Positions 29,013-38,051 of a DNA stretch of 64,000 nucleotides are shown here, one piece after another (within the stretch, counting starts at the first letter, position 1; the number at the start of each line of letters is the position of its first letter). The DNA lies in assembly GCA_963703855.1 (NCBI GenBank), contig CAVPFW010000004.1, positions 208,451-272,450 of the forward strand. Reading direction: 5' to 3'. Under the pieces are notes generated by a model. That model saw nothing but the letters and a program-made list of their open reading frames with translations. It was not told where the DNA came from and made no database searches. The position numbers were made by a program, and so were the translations under genes. The DNA is from AP-15 sp963703855 (GTDB lineage: Bacteria; Pseudomonadota; Alphaproteobacteria; ATCC43930; CGMCC-115725).

Positions 29013-30419
29013 TTAACGGCGGCGGCGCAACCAGAACGGGGGCGGGTGGTCGGGCTGGGTGGTGACAATTGCTCGCGGGGTGACCGGGAGGTCGTCGGCG
29101 CGCTCGATGTGGAAGGCCTGGATCATCGTCGCCAGCACCAGCACCGCTTCGGTCAATGCGAACTGCGCGCCGATGCAGACCCGCGGGCCGATGCCGAACG
29201 GCAGATAGGCGAAGCGGTCGGGCGGCGGTGCATCGGGCAGAAAGCGCCCGGGGTCGAAGGCATCGGGCTCGGCCCAGAGCAGGCGGTGGCGGTGCAGTAC
29301 CCAGGGCGCGATCAACACCACCGTGCGCGCCGGAACCGGGATGCCGCCGGCGATGTCGGCTCGGATCGCCTGGCGCGCCAGGGTGAAAGCCGGCGGGTAG
29401 AGCCGCAAGGCCTCGTGCACGACCGCGCGGGTATAGACCAGCCTCGGCAATGCCGCGGCGGCGCGGTCGGGGCCGAGATCGAGCGGGCCGACCTCGGCGG
29501 CGAGCCGCTCCTGGATGGCTGGCGCCGACGCCAGCAGATAGAGCGACCAGAACAAGGCCACCGCCGTGGTCTCGTGGCCGGCGACGATCATCGTCGCGAC
29601 CTGGTCGGCGAGGCGGTCTGGCGGGAAGAGGGCGCCGCTCTCCGGGTCGCGCGCGGTCGACAGCAGGTCGAACAGGTCGCGCGGCGCCCCGGCCGAGCCC
29701 TGGCCGCGGCGCGCGGCGATGATCCGGCGAATGAGGTCGAGCCAATGGCGGCGGAAGCGCCAGCGCGCCACGTCGCGCGGGCTCGGGATCGACGGCGGCA
29801 GCAGGAAGTCGAGCAGGCTCGGCCGCCCGAGATGGGCGGCATAGCGCTTGATCAGACCGCGCAACTCGGCGCCGTAGCGCTCCATCTCGAGCGAGAACAT
29901 CGAGGCGCCGGCGATCTCCAGCGCGAGAAACTGCATCGCCGCGAGCAGATCGACCGGGGCGTTGCATGCGGCTTCGAGCCTGGCGGTCGCGGCGCCGGCG
30001 GCCCGGGCGACATGGCCGGCCAGGATCGGCATCGTGCGCGGGGCGAAGGCCGGGGCCAAGGTGCGGCGCTGATGCCGCCAATCGTCGCCGGTGCTGAGCA
30101 GCAATCCTCGGCCGAGCAGCGGGCGCAGGATGCGGATGCCGGCGGCGGTGCGGCGGTAATTGCCCGGATTGTCGACCAGGATGCGCTGGATGCCGGCCGG
30201 CCGGCTCATGATGATCTGCCGGCGGCCGAAGAATTCGCGGAAGACGACGTCCTCCTCGAAGGCCTGCGGCGGAAAGATGGCGAGCGCGTTGTTTTGCATC
30301 GACCGGGCGAAACCGCGCGATGACGGCGGAGCGGCCCGCCTGTCCGGCGGTGGTGCGGCAAGAGGCTGCGCTTCGGTCACCTTCCCCACCCTGCTCCGCT
30401 CTCGATGGTGCGGTCTCAT
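29013..30419 (-). CDS. Cytochrome P450
   Basis: A 468-residue heme monooxygenase without an N-terminal membrane anchor. The signatures are complete: the I-helix oxygen-binding MIVAGHETTAVALFWSLY, the K-helix ExxR motif in VVHEALRLYPPAFTLAR, and the heme loop FAYLPFGIGPRVCIGAQFAL with the axial Cys. The N-terminus is uncertain: GTG 30378-30380, preceded by GGTGGGGAAG, would remove 13 residues. It lies about 120 bases downstream of the MFS gene of the type III PKS cluster on the same strand, so oxidative tailoring of the polyketide is the likely role; redox partners are not nearby. Confidence 0.92.
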   Translation of the reverse strand: MRPHHRERSRVGKVTEAQPLAAPPPDRRAAPPSSRGFARSMQNNALAIFPPQAFEEDVVFREFFGRRQIIMSRPAGIQRILVDNPGNYRRTAAGIRILRPLLGRGLLLSTGDDWRHQRRTLAPAFAPRTMPILAGHVARAAGAATARLEAACNAPVDLLAAMQFLALEIAGASMFSLEMERYGAELRGLIKRYAAHLGRPSLLDFLLPPSIPSPRDVARWRFRRHWLDLIRRIIAARRGQGSAGAPRDLFDLLSTARDPESGALFPPDRLADQVATMIVAGHETTAVALFWSLYLLASAPAIQERLAAEVGPLDLGPDRAAAALPRLVYTRAVVHEALRLYPPAFTLARQAIRADIAGGIPVPARTVVLIAPWVLHRHRLLWAEPDAFDPGRFLPDAPPPDRFAYLPFGIGPRVCIGAQFALTEAVLVLATMIQAFHIERADDLPVTPRAIVTTQPDHPPPFWLRRRR

Positions 30420-30539
30420 CGAAAAATCGCGATCCCTCGCGCCTATTCCAAGCCGCTCGCGGCAAAGACGTGGTTGACCGGGCCAAGCCCGGCCAAGGGG
30501 TGGCTGGATTGCATCGGGTCCGGTGCGCCAGCCCTCCCC

Positions 30540-32075
30540 TCAGCCGGACGGCATGCCGCGCGGGAGGCGCATCAGCGGCAGCAGCAGCAATGACAGCAGG
30601 ATCAACCCGCCGATCCAAAACCAGGCATCGTCGAAGGCGGCGACGAGCCCGGCGCGCCCGACCAGCGGCGCGACAAAGTCGCGGGTGGCCTGATCGACGG
30701 CGCCGATCGGCACCCCGGTGAAACGCTCGGCCGGCAGGCCGACCAGACGCGCGGCCGCGGGGTCGCCGGCCTGGAGGCGCGCGACCAGGGACGCGACATG
30801 CGCCGGCGCGCGCTGTTCGAGGATGGTGTCGATCACCGCGAGCCCGATCGCCCCGCCGAGATTGCGCATCAGGTTGAACAGGCCGCTCGCATTCGGAACC
30901 CGGGCCGGGTCGAAGCCGCCGAGCGCCAGCGCGGTCGTCGGCAACAGGCACAGCATGACCGCCGCACCACGCGCGATCTGCTGCCAGAACAGACCCCAAA
31001 AGTCGGTCGCGAATGTCATGAACCCGTTGCCGAGCCAGCCGATCGCCAGCAGCGCATACCCGGCGGCGATCAGCAGCCGCGCATCGGTGCGGCGTTCGAG
31101 CACGGTGGCGAGCGGTGCCGCCGCCAGCTGGGCCGCCCCGGTGACCATCATGATCTCGCCGATCGGCAGCGCGTCGTAGCCGCGGACCAGGCCGAGAAAC
31201 ACCGGCAGCAGGTAGGTGGCGCCGTAAAGCCCGACCCCGAGGACAAAGCTGAACCAGCAGCCGAGGGCGAAATTACGGTTGCGGAATGCGGCGAGGTCGA
31301 TCAGCGGGGCCGGATGACGCAAGGAGCGCCAGATCAGGCCGCCGCCGCAGACCGCGCAAAGAGCCGCCAGCAGCAATGTCGGGGCGCTGCTCCAGCCGCG
31401 CTTCGGCGCCTCCTTCAGCAACAGCTCGAGGCCGGCAAGAAAGGTCGCGAGCAGCGGCAGCGCCAAGAGATCGGCCGCGCCGAAGCTGCGCCGGTCCGGG
31501 CGGTCGACATCGACGGCCCAGCCGGCCAGCATCGCGACGACGATCCCCGGCGGCACGTTGATCAGAAACAGCCAATGCCAGGAAAACCGGTCGGTGACAA
31601 AGCCGCCGATGCTCGGGCCCAAGGTCGGCGCCAGCATCGCCAACAGCCCGGCGACCAATGTCGCGCGGGATCGCCCTGGCCAGTCGAACATCAGGAAGAT
31701 CGCCGAAAACACCAGCGGGATCAGCGCCCCGCCGCAGAAGCCCTGGACCACCCGCGCCGGGATCAAGGACCAGAACCCGGTCGACCCGGCGCAGGCGAGG
31801 CTCGCCGCGGTGAAGCCGCCCGCGCAGACGACAAAGGCGCCGCGGGTCGACAATATCCGGGTCAGCCAGCCGGTCAGCGGGATCGCGACGATCTCGGCCA
31901 TCAGATAGGCGGTCTGCACCCAGCTGAGCTGGTCGAGGGCGATGCCGAGGCCGGCCTGGATCTCGGGCAGGGAGCTGGCCACGATCTGGATGTCGAGGAT
32001 CGCCATGAACATGCCGAAACCCATGGCGACGAACCCGATCCAGGTCTTGGCGCCGGATCCGACGGCAGTGTTCAC
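30540..32075 (-). CDS. DHA2-family MFS exporter (EmrB/QacA type)
   Basis: A 511-residue, 14-helix proton-driven exporter. It starts at GTG 32073-32075, whose bases overlap the stop of the methyltransferase (GTGA). Signatures include FMAILDIQIVASSLPEIQAG in helix 1, the loop LSWVQTAYLMAEIVAIPLTG and motif C WHWLFLINVPPGIVVAML in helix 5-6. EmrB relatives usually export hydrophobic drugs or natural products through a membrane-fusion partner, which is not encoded here. Its place within a type III PKS operon suggests it exports the product or protects against it. Confidence 0.92.
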   Translation of the reverse strand: MNTAVGSGAKTWIGFVAMGFGMFMAILDIQIVASSLPEIQAGLGIALDQLSWVQTAYLMAEIVAIPLTGWLTRILSTRGAFVVCAGGFTAASLACAGSTGFWSLIPARVVQGFCGGALIPLVFSAIFLMFDWPGRSRATLVAGLLAMLAPTLGPSIGGFVTDRFSWHWLFLINVPPGIVVAMLAGWAVDVDRPDRRSFGAADLLALPLLATFLAGLELLLKEAPKRGWSSAPTLLLAALCAVCGGGLIWRSLRHPAPLIDLAAFRNRNFALGCWFSFVLGVGLYGATYLLPVFLGLVRGYDALPIGEIMMVTGAAQLAAAPLATVLERRTDARLLIAAGYALLAIGWLGNGFMTFATDFWGLFWQQIARGAAVMLCLLPTTALALGGFDPARVPNASGLFNLMRNLGGAIGLAVIDTILEQRAPAHVASLVARLQAGDPAAARLVGLPAERFTGVPIGAVDQATRDFVAPLVGRAGLVAAFDDAWFWIGGLILLSLLLLPLMRLPRGMPSG

Positions 32076-32572
32076 AACCCTCGCCGTGGTGCGAGCGCGC
32101 GATCCTCGATGCGAATGCGCCGGGCAATCAGCACCAGGTTGAGGCCGGAGAACACGGCGGCGACGGCAACCGCGCCAAAGGCGAGCGGCAGGACCGCGAG
32201 CTCGGCGATGACCAACAGATAATTCGGATGCCGCAGCCAACGGAACGGGCCGATGCTCACCAGCGGCGCGCCGGGCAGGGTCAGGATGCGGGTCGTCCAC
32301 CACTGCCCGAGGCTGAGGATGACCCAGATCCGGGCGAGCTGGAGCAGCGCGAAGGTCCCGAGCAACGGCCAGTCCGGCGGCCGGGCGGCCGGCGCCGACA
32401 AGGCCAGGGCGGCGAGCCAGGCGGCGTGCAGCAGGATAAACAACGGATAGCCCCCGGCATCGGCCTCGACCGCGCCGAGCCGGCGCAGCCGCGCGGTGTT
32501 GCGGCCCGCCCAAGCCAGCTCGGCAAGACGCTGCGCGACGACAAAGCCGAGCGTCCAGCCGAGCATGGTCAC
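32072..32572 (-). CDS. Isoprenylcysteine carboxyl methyltransferase-like membrane methyltransferase
   Basis: A 166-residue membrane protein with four to five helices. The C-terminal part has the ICMT signature RWLRHPNYLLVIAELAVLPL followed by helix AVFSGLNLVLIARRIRIEDR, and an upstream WTTRILTLPGAPLV segment. In type III PKS operons such enzymes O-methylate alkylresorcinols or alkylpyrones with S-adenosylmethionine. GTG 32570-32572 overlaps the PKS stop (GTGA); ATG 32564-32566 two codons later is the alternative. The same GTGA junction recurs at its end with the exporter, so the three genes are coupled. Confidence 0.88.
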   Translation of the reverse strand: MTMLGWTLGFVVAQRLAELAWAGRNTARLRRLGAVEADAGGYPLFILLHAAWLAALALSAPAARPPDWPLLGTFALLQLARIWVILSLGQWWTTRILTLPGAPLVSIGPFRWLRHPNYLLVIAELAVLPLAFGAVAVAAVFSGLNLVLIARRIRIEDRALAPRRGL

Positions 32573-33627
32573 CGGTTGTCGAGCACCAGAAAGCCGGCGG
32601 TAAAACCCGGGCCGAGCGCGGTCAGGAGCGCCTTGCTCCAGGGCCGCGGGTCGGCGAGCACGCGGTCGAGCACGAACATCACGGTGGCGGCCGACATGTT
32701 GCCGTAGTCGCGCAGGACGCCGCGCGCCCCGACGAGCGCGCCTTCGTCGAGGCCGAAGGCGCTTTCGAGCGCGGTGACCACCTTGGCGCCGCCGGGATGG
32801 CACACGAAGCGGTCGATGTCGCCGATCGAGAGGTCGTGACGGCCGAGAAACTCGTCGGCGACTTGGCGAAAACAGGTGGCGACGAGCTGCGGAATGTCGC
32901 GGGAAAAGACCGCGCTGAGACCGTCATCGGCGACCTCCCAGCCCATCACCTCGAGGCTGCCGGGCCAGGTGTGCTCGCCGGCGGCGATCACCGCCGGTCC
33001 GTCTGCGTCGGTCGACAGCAACGCCCCGGCGGCGCCGTCGCCGAACAGCGCGGTTGCGACGATGTTGCTCTTCGAGAAATCGTCGCGGCGGAACGACAGC
33101 GCGCACAATTCGACGACGAGGAACAGCACGGTCTCGCCCGGCATCGCCACGGCCTGGCTCGCAGCGCGGGCGAGGCCGACGACCCCGCCGGCGCAGCCAA
33201 GCCCGAAGATCGGCAGCCGCCGCACATTCGGGCGCAGCCCCATCCGCTCGATCAAGAGCGCGTCGAGGCTCGGCGTGGCGATCCCGGTGGTCGAGACGAC
33301 GACAATCGCGTCGATCTCGTGCCTGGCGACGCCGGCGCGGTCGAGCAGCCGGATCGCCGTGGCTTCGAGCAGATCGAGCGCCGCCGAAAGATAGATATGG
33401 TTGCGCTCGGCCCAGCCATGCCGGCGGTCGTACCATTCGATCGGCACGCAGGAATAGCGCGTGCGGATGCCGGTGTTGGTGAAGACCGGCAATAGCCGGT
33501 CGAGCGCCGCCGCACCGCCGAACAACCGCCTGACCCGCTCGATCACGTCGTCCTGGTCGAGCGGATAGGGCGGCACCGCGGTCGCGATGCTCAAGAGACG
33601 CGGGGCTGCAGCCATCAGATCCAACAT
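32569..33627 (-). CDS. Type III polyketide synthase (chalcone synthase-like)
   Basis: A homodimeric iterative enzyme that extends an acyl-CoA starter with malonyl-CoA and cyclises the chain. The catalytic triad is readable: Cys in IFGLGCAGGVVGLARAASQA, His in DRFVCHPGGAKVVTALE, Asn in VLRDYGNMSAATVMFVLDR. The N-terminal RLLSIATAVPPYPLDQDDV and TRYSCVPIEWYDRRHGWAER match bacterial alkylresorcinol/alkylpyrone synthases more than plant enzymes. Several starts are possible (33663, 33651, 33627, 33615); MLDLMAAAPRLLS at 33627 best fits family length at about 352 residues. It is the first gene of a PKS-methyltransferase-exporter operon and faces an amidohydrolase across a 430-base divergent region. 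Confidence 0.93.
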   Translation of the reverse strand: MLDLMAAAPRLLSIATAVPPYPLDQDDVIERVRRLFGGAAALDRLLPVFTNTGIRTRYSCVPIEWYDRRHGWAERNHIYLSAALDLLEATAIRLLDRAGVARHEIDAIVVVSTTGIATPSLDALLIERMGLRPNVRRLPIFGLGCAGGVVGLARAASQAVAMPGETVLFLVVELCALSFRRDDFSKSNIVATALFGDGAAGALLSTDADGPAVIAAGEHTWPGSLEVMGWEVADDGLSAVFSRDIPQLVATCFRQVADEFLGRHDLSIGDIDRFVCHPGGAKVVTALESAFGLDEGALVGARGVLRDYGNMSAATVMFVLDRVLADPRPWSKALLTALGPGFTAGFLVLDNR

Positions 33628-33828
33628 ATCTGCCTGGGAATATCCCGACATCGAATACGACATCGCGCAGCGGCGGAATATTTCCCCCGCGGCGATTCGC
33701 CGACCTCCCCTCGCCCGCCGCCCGCTTTGCCGCCCACCTGCTTCCGCCGGGGAAAAAGGCATCGGCTGTTCCGCCGAGCGGCCTCGGGCCGGCTTTGCCG
33801 CGGCGCGCGGTCATCGCGCACGATGACT

Positions 33829-33872
33829 GGCGATTGTGGGCCAGGCGATTGTGCGCCAGGCGATTGTGGCGA
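33829..33872. repeat. 15-base tandem repeat, about three copies
   Basis: Units ggcgattgtgggcca, ggcgattgtgcgcca and ggcgattgtggcga start at 33829, 33844 and 33859. They lie in the gene-free divergent region between the type III PKS and the amidohydrolase. Repeats of this size and position may be regulator binding sites or simple slippage products. Confidence 0.65.
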
Positions 33873-33914
33873 TTTAACCGTCGCTGCACCTCCGACCGGC
33901 CCATCCTGCCCCTT

Positions 33915-33933
33915 TTTTAGAGCAGTTCTAAAA
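33915..33933. promoter_or_regulatory. Perfect palindrome, possible operator in a divergent promoter region
   Basis: The arms TTTTAGA and TCTAAAA are separated by GCAGT. It is AT-rich within a GC-rich region and lies between the divergently transcribed PKS operon and the amidohydrolase gene. That is a typical place for a dimeric regulator to bind, but no regulator gene is adjacent. The T-rich left flank could instead make it a weak terminator. Confidence 0.45.
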
Positions 33934-34061
33934 TCGGACGGATCGCCCGCTGCAAAAACCAAACGGATCATCCGTCGGCTGCATCCGGCCGCAAACGGGT
34001 GGCGCCGGATCGCCGCGGCGGATAGATTTCGCCGATCGCGATCAGCAAGGGGATCAGGGAC

Positions 34062-35146
34062 ATGGCTATCGGCGCGGAGCTGTTGGCCGGCGCGCTCGCC
34101 GGAATTGCGTTTGTCGGATGCAGCCTCGCGGGTGCGCGGCCGGCGCATGCCGCCCAAGGTTCGACACAACCGGCGCGGCGGCGCGAGGTCGTGGTCAACG
34201 GCCGGCGGGTCAAGACCGTCGATATCCACGCCCACTGCATCGTTCCGGAGGCGGCGGCCCTGATCAACCACCCGCTGGAGGCGCCGGGGCTGATGTGGGC
34301 CAACCTCCAGGACCGCATCCAGGAGATGGACGCCGAGGGGATCGATGTCGAGGCGCTCAGCATCAACCCCTATTGGTACGGGGTCGAGCGCGACGTCGCC
34401 GCGGCGTTGATCAAGGTCCAGAACGAAAAGCTCGCCGAGTTCTGCGCCGGCACGCCGGACCGCTTTGTCGCCTTTGCCACCGCAGCGTTGCAGCACCCGT
34501 CTCTGGCCGCCGAGCAGATCGAATACGCGGTCAAGACCTTGGGGCTGAAGGGTCTGTCGATCGGCGGCAGCGTCGACGGCCAGGAATTGGCCGACCCGAA
34601 ATTCCACCCGGTCTGGGCCAAGGCCGAGGAGCTCGGCATCCTGATCTTCATGCACCCGCTCGGCACCAAGGTGCTGGAGGCGAGCGGCAGGCTGCGCGGC
34701 AGCGGCCTGCTCTCGAACACGATCGGCAACCCGCTCGAAACCACGATCGCCTTGTCGCACCTGATCTTCGAAGGCACGCTCGACCGCTATCCAGGGCTCA
34801 AGATCTGCGCCGCGCATGGCGGCGGCTATCTGCCCTCTTACGCCGCGCGCTCGGACGCGGTGATCACCACCTTCCCCAACCGGGTTGGCCCCCTGCCCAA
34901 GAAAAAGCCGACCCAATACCTGAAGGACGGCCAGCTCTATTTCGACACGATCATGTTCACCGGCGAGGGGCTGCGCCACCTGATCGCCGAGAGCGGCCCC
35001 GGCCAGGTCGTGATCGGCACCGACTACCCGTTCCCGTGGAACCGCACCCCGGTCGACCACATCCTGTCGACCCGGGCCTCAGCGACGCCGACCGGATCGC
35101 GATCCTCGGCGGCACCGCGGCCAAGCTGCTCGGCATCGACGCTTAG
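34062..35146 (+). CDS. Exported amidohydrolase-family (ACMSD-like) protein, frameshifted near its end
   Basis: A TIM-barrel metal-dependent hydrolase or decarboxylase of the amidohydrolase-2 family. The N-terminus (LLAGALAGIAFVGCSLAGAR) is a signal peptide, so it works outside the cytoplasm, which is unusual for the family. Metal-site motifs are VDIHAHCIVPEAA, LIFMHPLGTKV, ICAAHGGGYLPSY and VIGTDYPFPWNRTPVDHIL. After HILST the frame breaks; adding one C at about 35071-35073 restores PGLSDADRIAILGGTAAKLL and a stop at 35144-35146, giving about 361 residues. The next gene, a GMC oxidoreductase, follows after a palindromic repeat. Confidence 0.83.
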
Positions 35147-35189
35147 GCAAGGAGCCGGCCGCGCGGGTTGGGGCGGCGAACCACCAGGC

Positions 35190-35255
35190 GTCATTGCGAC
35201 CCGCGGGGAAGCAATCCCGCCGAGATTGCTTCGTTGCTCCGCTCGTCGCAATGAC
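35190..35255. repeat. Nested 66-base palindromic repeat
   Basis: The outer arms GTCATTGCGA (35190-35199) and TCGCAATGAC (35246-35255) and the inner arms GAAGCAATC (35208-35216) and GATTGCTTC (35224-35232) are perfect complements. This is a well-known class of dispersed extragenic palindrome in alphaproteobacteria. Related words recur at about 63100-63130 and 63170-63220. Confidence 0.75.
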
Positions 35256-35272
35256 CGTGGGGGAGGACAGAC

Positions 35273-36877
35273 ATGAACGCGGATTACGTGATCGTCGGCG
35301 CCGGCTCGGCCGGGTGCGTGCTGGCCAACCGGCTCAGCGAGGACCCGGGCACGCGCGTCGTTTTGATCGAGGCCGGCGGGCCCGACCGCAACCCGCTGAT
35401 CCACATCCCGGCCGGCTACATGAAATTGCTCGATCACCCGACCCTGACCTGGGGCTACCGGGCCGAGCCCGACCCCGGCACCAACGGGCGCGCCATCCCC
35501 TACCCGCGCGGCCGGGTGCTCGGCGGCTCGAGCTCGATCAACGGCATGATCTATGTCCGCGGCCAGCCCGAGGATTTCGACCATTGGGGCCAGCTCGGCA
35601 ACCGCGGCTGGTCGTGGGACGACGTGCTGCCCTATTTCAAGAAGGCCGAGAGCTGGGAGGGCGAGGCCGACGCGTTTCACGGCGCGGGCGGGCCGCTCTT
35701 GACCTCGAACGCCGCCGACAAGCCGGTGCTGTGCCACACGATGATCGAGGCCGGGCGAGAGATCGGCCTCGAATACCGGCAGGACGTCAACCACCTGCCG
35801 CCCGGCTCCGGCGACAATATCGGCTGGGTCCAGCAGACCCGCCGCGGGCGGCGCCGGCAGAGTGCGGCGCGCACCTACCTGCGAGCGGCCAAAAAGCGGC
35901 CCAACCTGCAGATCGTCACCGGGGCATTGGTGCATCGCGTGCTGTTCGACGGCGCCCGCGCGGTCGGCGTCGAATACGGGCGCGGCGGGGCCGTGGAGCA
36001 CGTCGATGTGGCGCGCGAGGTGATCCTCTCCGCCGGCGCCATCGGCTCGCCGCATGTCCTGCAACTGTCGGGGATCGGGGACCCCGACCATCTCGGCCGC
36101 GTCGGCATCCCGATGCAATACGCCCTGCCCGGGGTCGGCAAGAATTTTCAGGACCATTACATCGCCCGGGTCGCCTGCTCGGTCGCCGGCGCCAAGACCT
36201 TGAACGAGAAAGCGCGGGGGCTGCCGTTTGCCGGCGAGATCCTGCGCTATCTGCTCAACGGCACCGGCATGCTGACTTATGCCTCGTCCCTGGTTTGCGC
36301 CTCGGTCAAGGTGTTGGAGGAATCGGCCACCCCCGATGTCCAATGCCTGTTCTCGCCGGGCAGCTTTGCGCCGGGGCCGGTGCGGCGGCTGGACGACAAG
36401 CCCGGCATGACCGTCGGCATGTGGCAGATGCGGCCCTTGAGCCGCGGCTATGTCGAGGCCAAATCGAACCGGCCCGGCGATCCGCCGGCGATCAACCCGC
36501 GCTATCTCTCCGAGGATACCGACAAGCGCGCAGTGATCGGTGGGCTCAGACTGGCGCGGCGGCTGTTCGGCGCGCCGGCGATCGCCAAATACGTCGTCGC
36601 CGAGACTCTCCCCGGCGAGGGCGTTCAAACCGACGACGAGCTCCTCGATTATGCGCGGCAATACGGTTCGACGGTGTTTCACGCGACCTGCAGCTGCAAG
36701 ATGGGCCGCGACCAGCTGGCCGTGGTCGACGACCGGCTGCGGGTCCACGGCCTCGAGCGCCTGCGGGTGATCGACGCCTCGGTGATGCCGGCGGTGACCT
36801 CGACCAACACCAACGCACCGACGATCATGATCGCCGAAAAGGGTGCGGCGATGATTTTGGCCGACGCCCGCAACTGA
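35273..36877 (+). CDS. GMC-family FAD oxidoreductase (choline dehydrogenase-like)
   Basis: A 534-residue flavoprotein that oxidises an alcohol. It has the N-terminal FAD-binding VIVGAGSAGCVLANRLSED, the GMC signature 1 region PRGRVLGGSSSINGMIYVRG, signature 2 in REVILSAGAIGSPHVLQLSG, and the C-terminal active-site His in GSTVFHATCSCKMG, followed by RVIDASVMPAVTSTNTNAPT. The cytosolic location and broad family leave the substrate open: choline, polyethylene glycol, long-chain alcohols or others. RBS GGGGGAGG lies directly upstream of ATG 35273. Confidence 0.92.
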   Translation: MNADYVIVGAGSAGCVLANRLSEDPGTRVVLIEAGGPDRNPLIHIPAGYMKLLDHPTLTWGYRAEPDPGTNGRAIPYPRGRVLGGSSSINGMIYVRGQPEDFDHWGQLGNRGWSWDDVLPYFKKAESWEGEADAFHGAGGPLLTSNAADKPVLCHTMIEAGREIGLEYRQDVNHLPPGSGDNIGWVQQTRRGRRRQSAARTYLRAAKKRPNLQIVTGALVHRVLFDGARAVGVEYGRGGAVEHVDVAREVILSAGAIGSPHVLQLSGIGDPDHLGRVGIPMQYALPGVGKNFQDHYIARVACSVAGAKTLNEKARGLPFAGEILRYLLNGTGMLTYASSLVCASVKVLEESATPDVQCLFSPGSFAPGPVRRLDDKPGMTVGMWQMRPLSRGYVEAKSNRPGDPPAINPRYLSEDTDKRAVIGGLRLARRLFGAPAIAKYVVAETLPGEGVQTDDELLDYARQYGSTVFHATCSCKMGRDQLAVVDDRLRVHGLERLRVIDASVMPAVTSTNTNAPTIMIAEKGAAMILADARN

Positions 36878-36889
36878 AAGACGCGTCGG

Positions 36890-37990
36890 TTGCGCCCGCC
36901 CCATCGAAAATACCCTCGAGCAATTCCTGCGGTGGCGATGGTTGTTGTGACAATTGCGACCTTGCTGTTGCTGGAGATCGCCCTTCAAACCTTCTTCTAT
37001 ATCAGGAATGGGTATTGGCTCTTTGGCGGCCATAACAGTTTTTCGGTAAAATACGTCAAGCCTGTCGGTGATCGCCGGCAATATTCGTTGAAAGAGGGTG
37101 CGGTCGTTGATCGGGACACGATCAATTCCGAGGGTTTCCGAGGCCCGGCGATGAACGGGCACGACCACCGCCCGGTCATCTGCATCCTGGGGGACTCCGT
37201 TCCGTTCGGGGTCGGAGTCCGCGGCAGCGAGACGTTTCCCGCTCGATTGCAGGAAGACCTCGATCACAACGGATACCGCTACTTCGTGCTCAACGCCGGC
37301 GTTCCTTCATACAATCTTCGTCAATCGCTCGATCGCTGGCGATTTGATGTAGAACCGACGTACAAATGCATCATTATAGTTTTGAATGCAGCAAATGATG
37401 TATCGCTGATCGACTATTACGGTTCGAAATGGTCACCTGATCTCACCTGGGCGTCGGCGAGGTTCGGCATCAAGGCCGCACAGATTTCGGCTACAGTCTT
37501 TTTCGCCCAACAGGCGGCGCGGCGCGTGGACGAATTGCGCGAGCGGCAGCCAAAGGGTGCTGACGATGCCGTCTTTGCAGTCGGCGACGGCGTCACTCAC
37601 GGGCTCGCATCGGCCCTGGCTCAGGGCGCCCGCGTGGTCGTCATGCCCGTGAACGCGTGCTTTTATTGGGACACTGCCGGCGGTGACGCCAGGGATCGGC
37701 AGGCATGTTCGGGCTATTCGGATTACCGACCGTTGGCCGACCGTTGGAGACCGTTGATCGACAAGATAAACTCGATGCTCCGTCAAGTGTCGCAGCAAAA
37801 AGGGGCCGAATATTTTGACACGGTGGCAGCATTCGACAAAAACCTCGGCCGCGAGGGGATGTTTGTCGATTTTATGCATTACTCGGAACGGGGCAATAAG
37901 GCGGTAGCGGATAAGCTGTTCAAGATCCTGATGAGGCAGGGATACGTGACCAGACAAGAGAGCGCAGCGCGGACCGGCGCTGCCCCTTAG
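36890..37990 (+). CDS. Membrane-anchored SGNH/GDSL-type hydrolase, lower GC than its neighbours
   Basis: A protein of up to 366 residues with one N-terminal membrane helix (AMVVVTIATLLLLEIALQTF) and an extracytoplasmic SGNH-hydrolase domain. Block I is ICILGDSVPFGVGVRGSETF (nucleophile Ser), block III the IIIVLNAANDVSLIDYYG Asn, and block V MFVDFMHYSERGNKAVADKL with the Asp-x2-His pair. Such anchored hydrolases often deacetylate or transfer acyl groups on polysaccharides; the substrate is unknown. The start could be TTG 36890 or ATG 36938. The body has visibly more A/T and less biased codons (aaa, ata, ttt) than the flanks, suggesting horizontal transfer. Confidence 0.75.
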   Translation: MRPPHRKYPRAIPAVAMVVVTIATLLLLEIALQTFFYIRNGYWLFGGHNSFSVKYVKPVGDRRQYSLKEGAVVDRDTINSEGFRGPAMNGHDHRPVICILGDSVPFGVGVRGSETFPARLQEDLDHNGYRYFVLNAGVPSYNLRQSLDRWRFDVEPTYKCIIIVLNAANDVSLIDYYGSKWSPDLTWASARFGIKAAQISATVFFAQQAARRVDELRERQPKGADDAVFAVGDGVTHGLASALAQGARVVVMPVNACFYWDTAGGDARDRQACSGYSDYRPLADRWRPLIDKINSMLRQVSQQKGAEYFDTVAAFDKNLGREGMFVDFMHYSERGNKAVADKLFKILMRQGYVTRQESAARTGAAP

Positions 37991-38051
37991 CCCGAGAGCT
38001 TCGGCGTTGGCACAGAGCCAGCTTCTGAACAGTCGCATCGGCTCTCACGCT

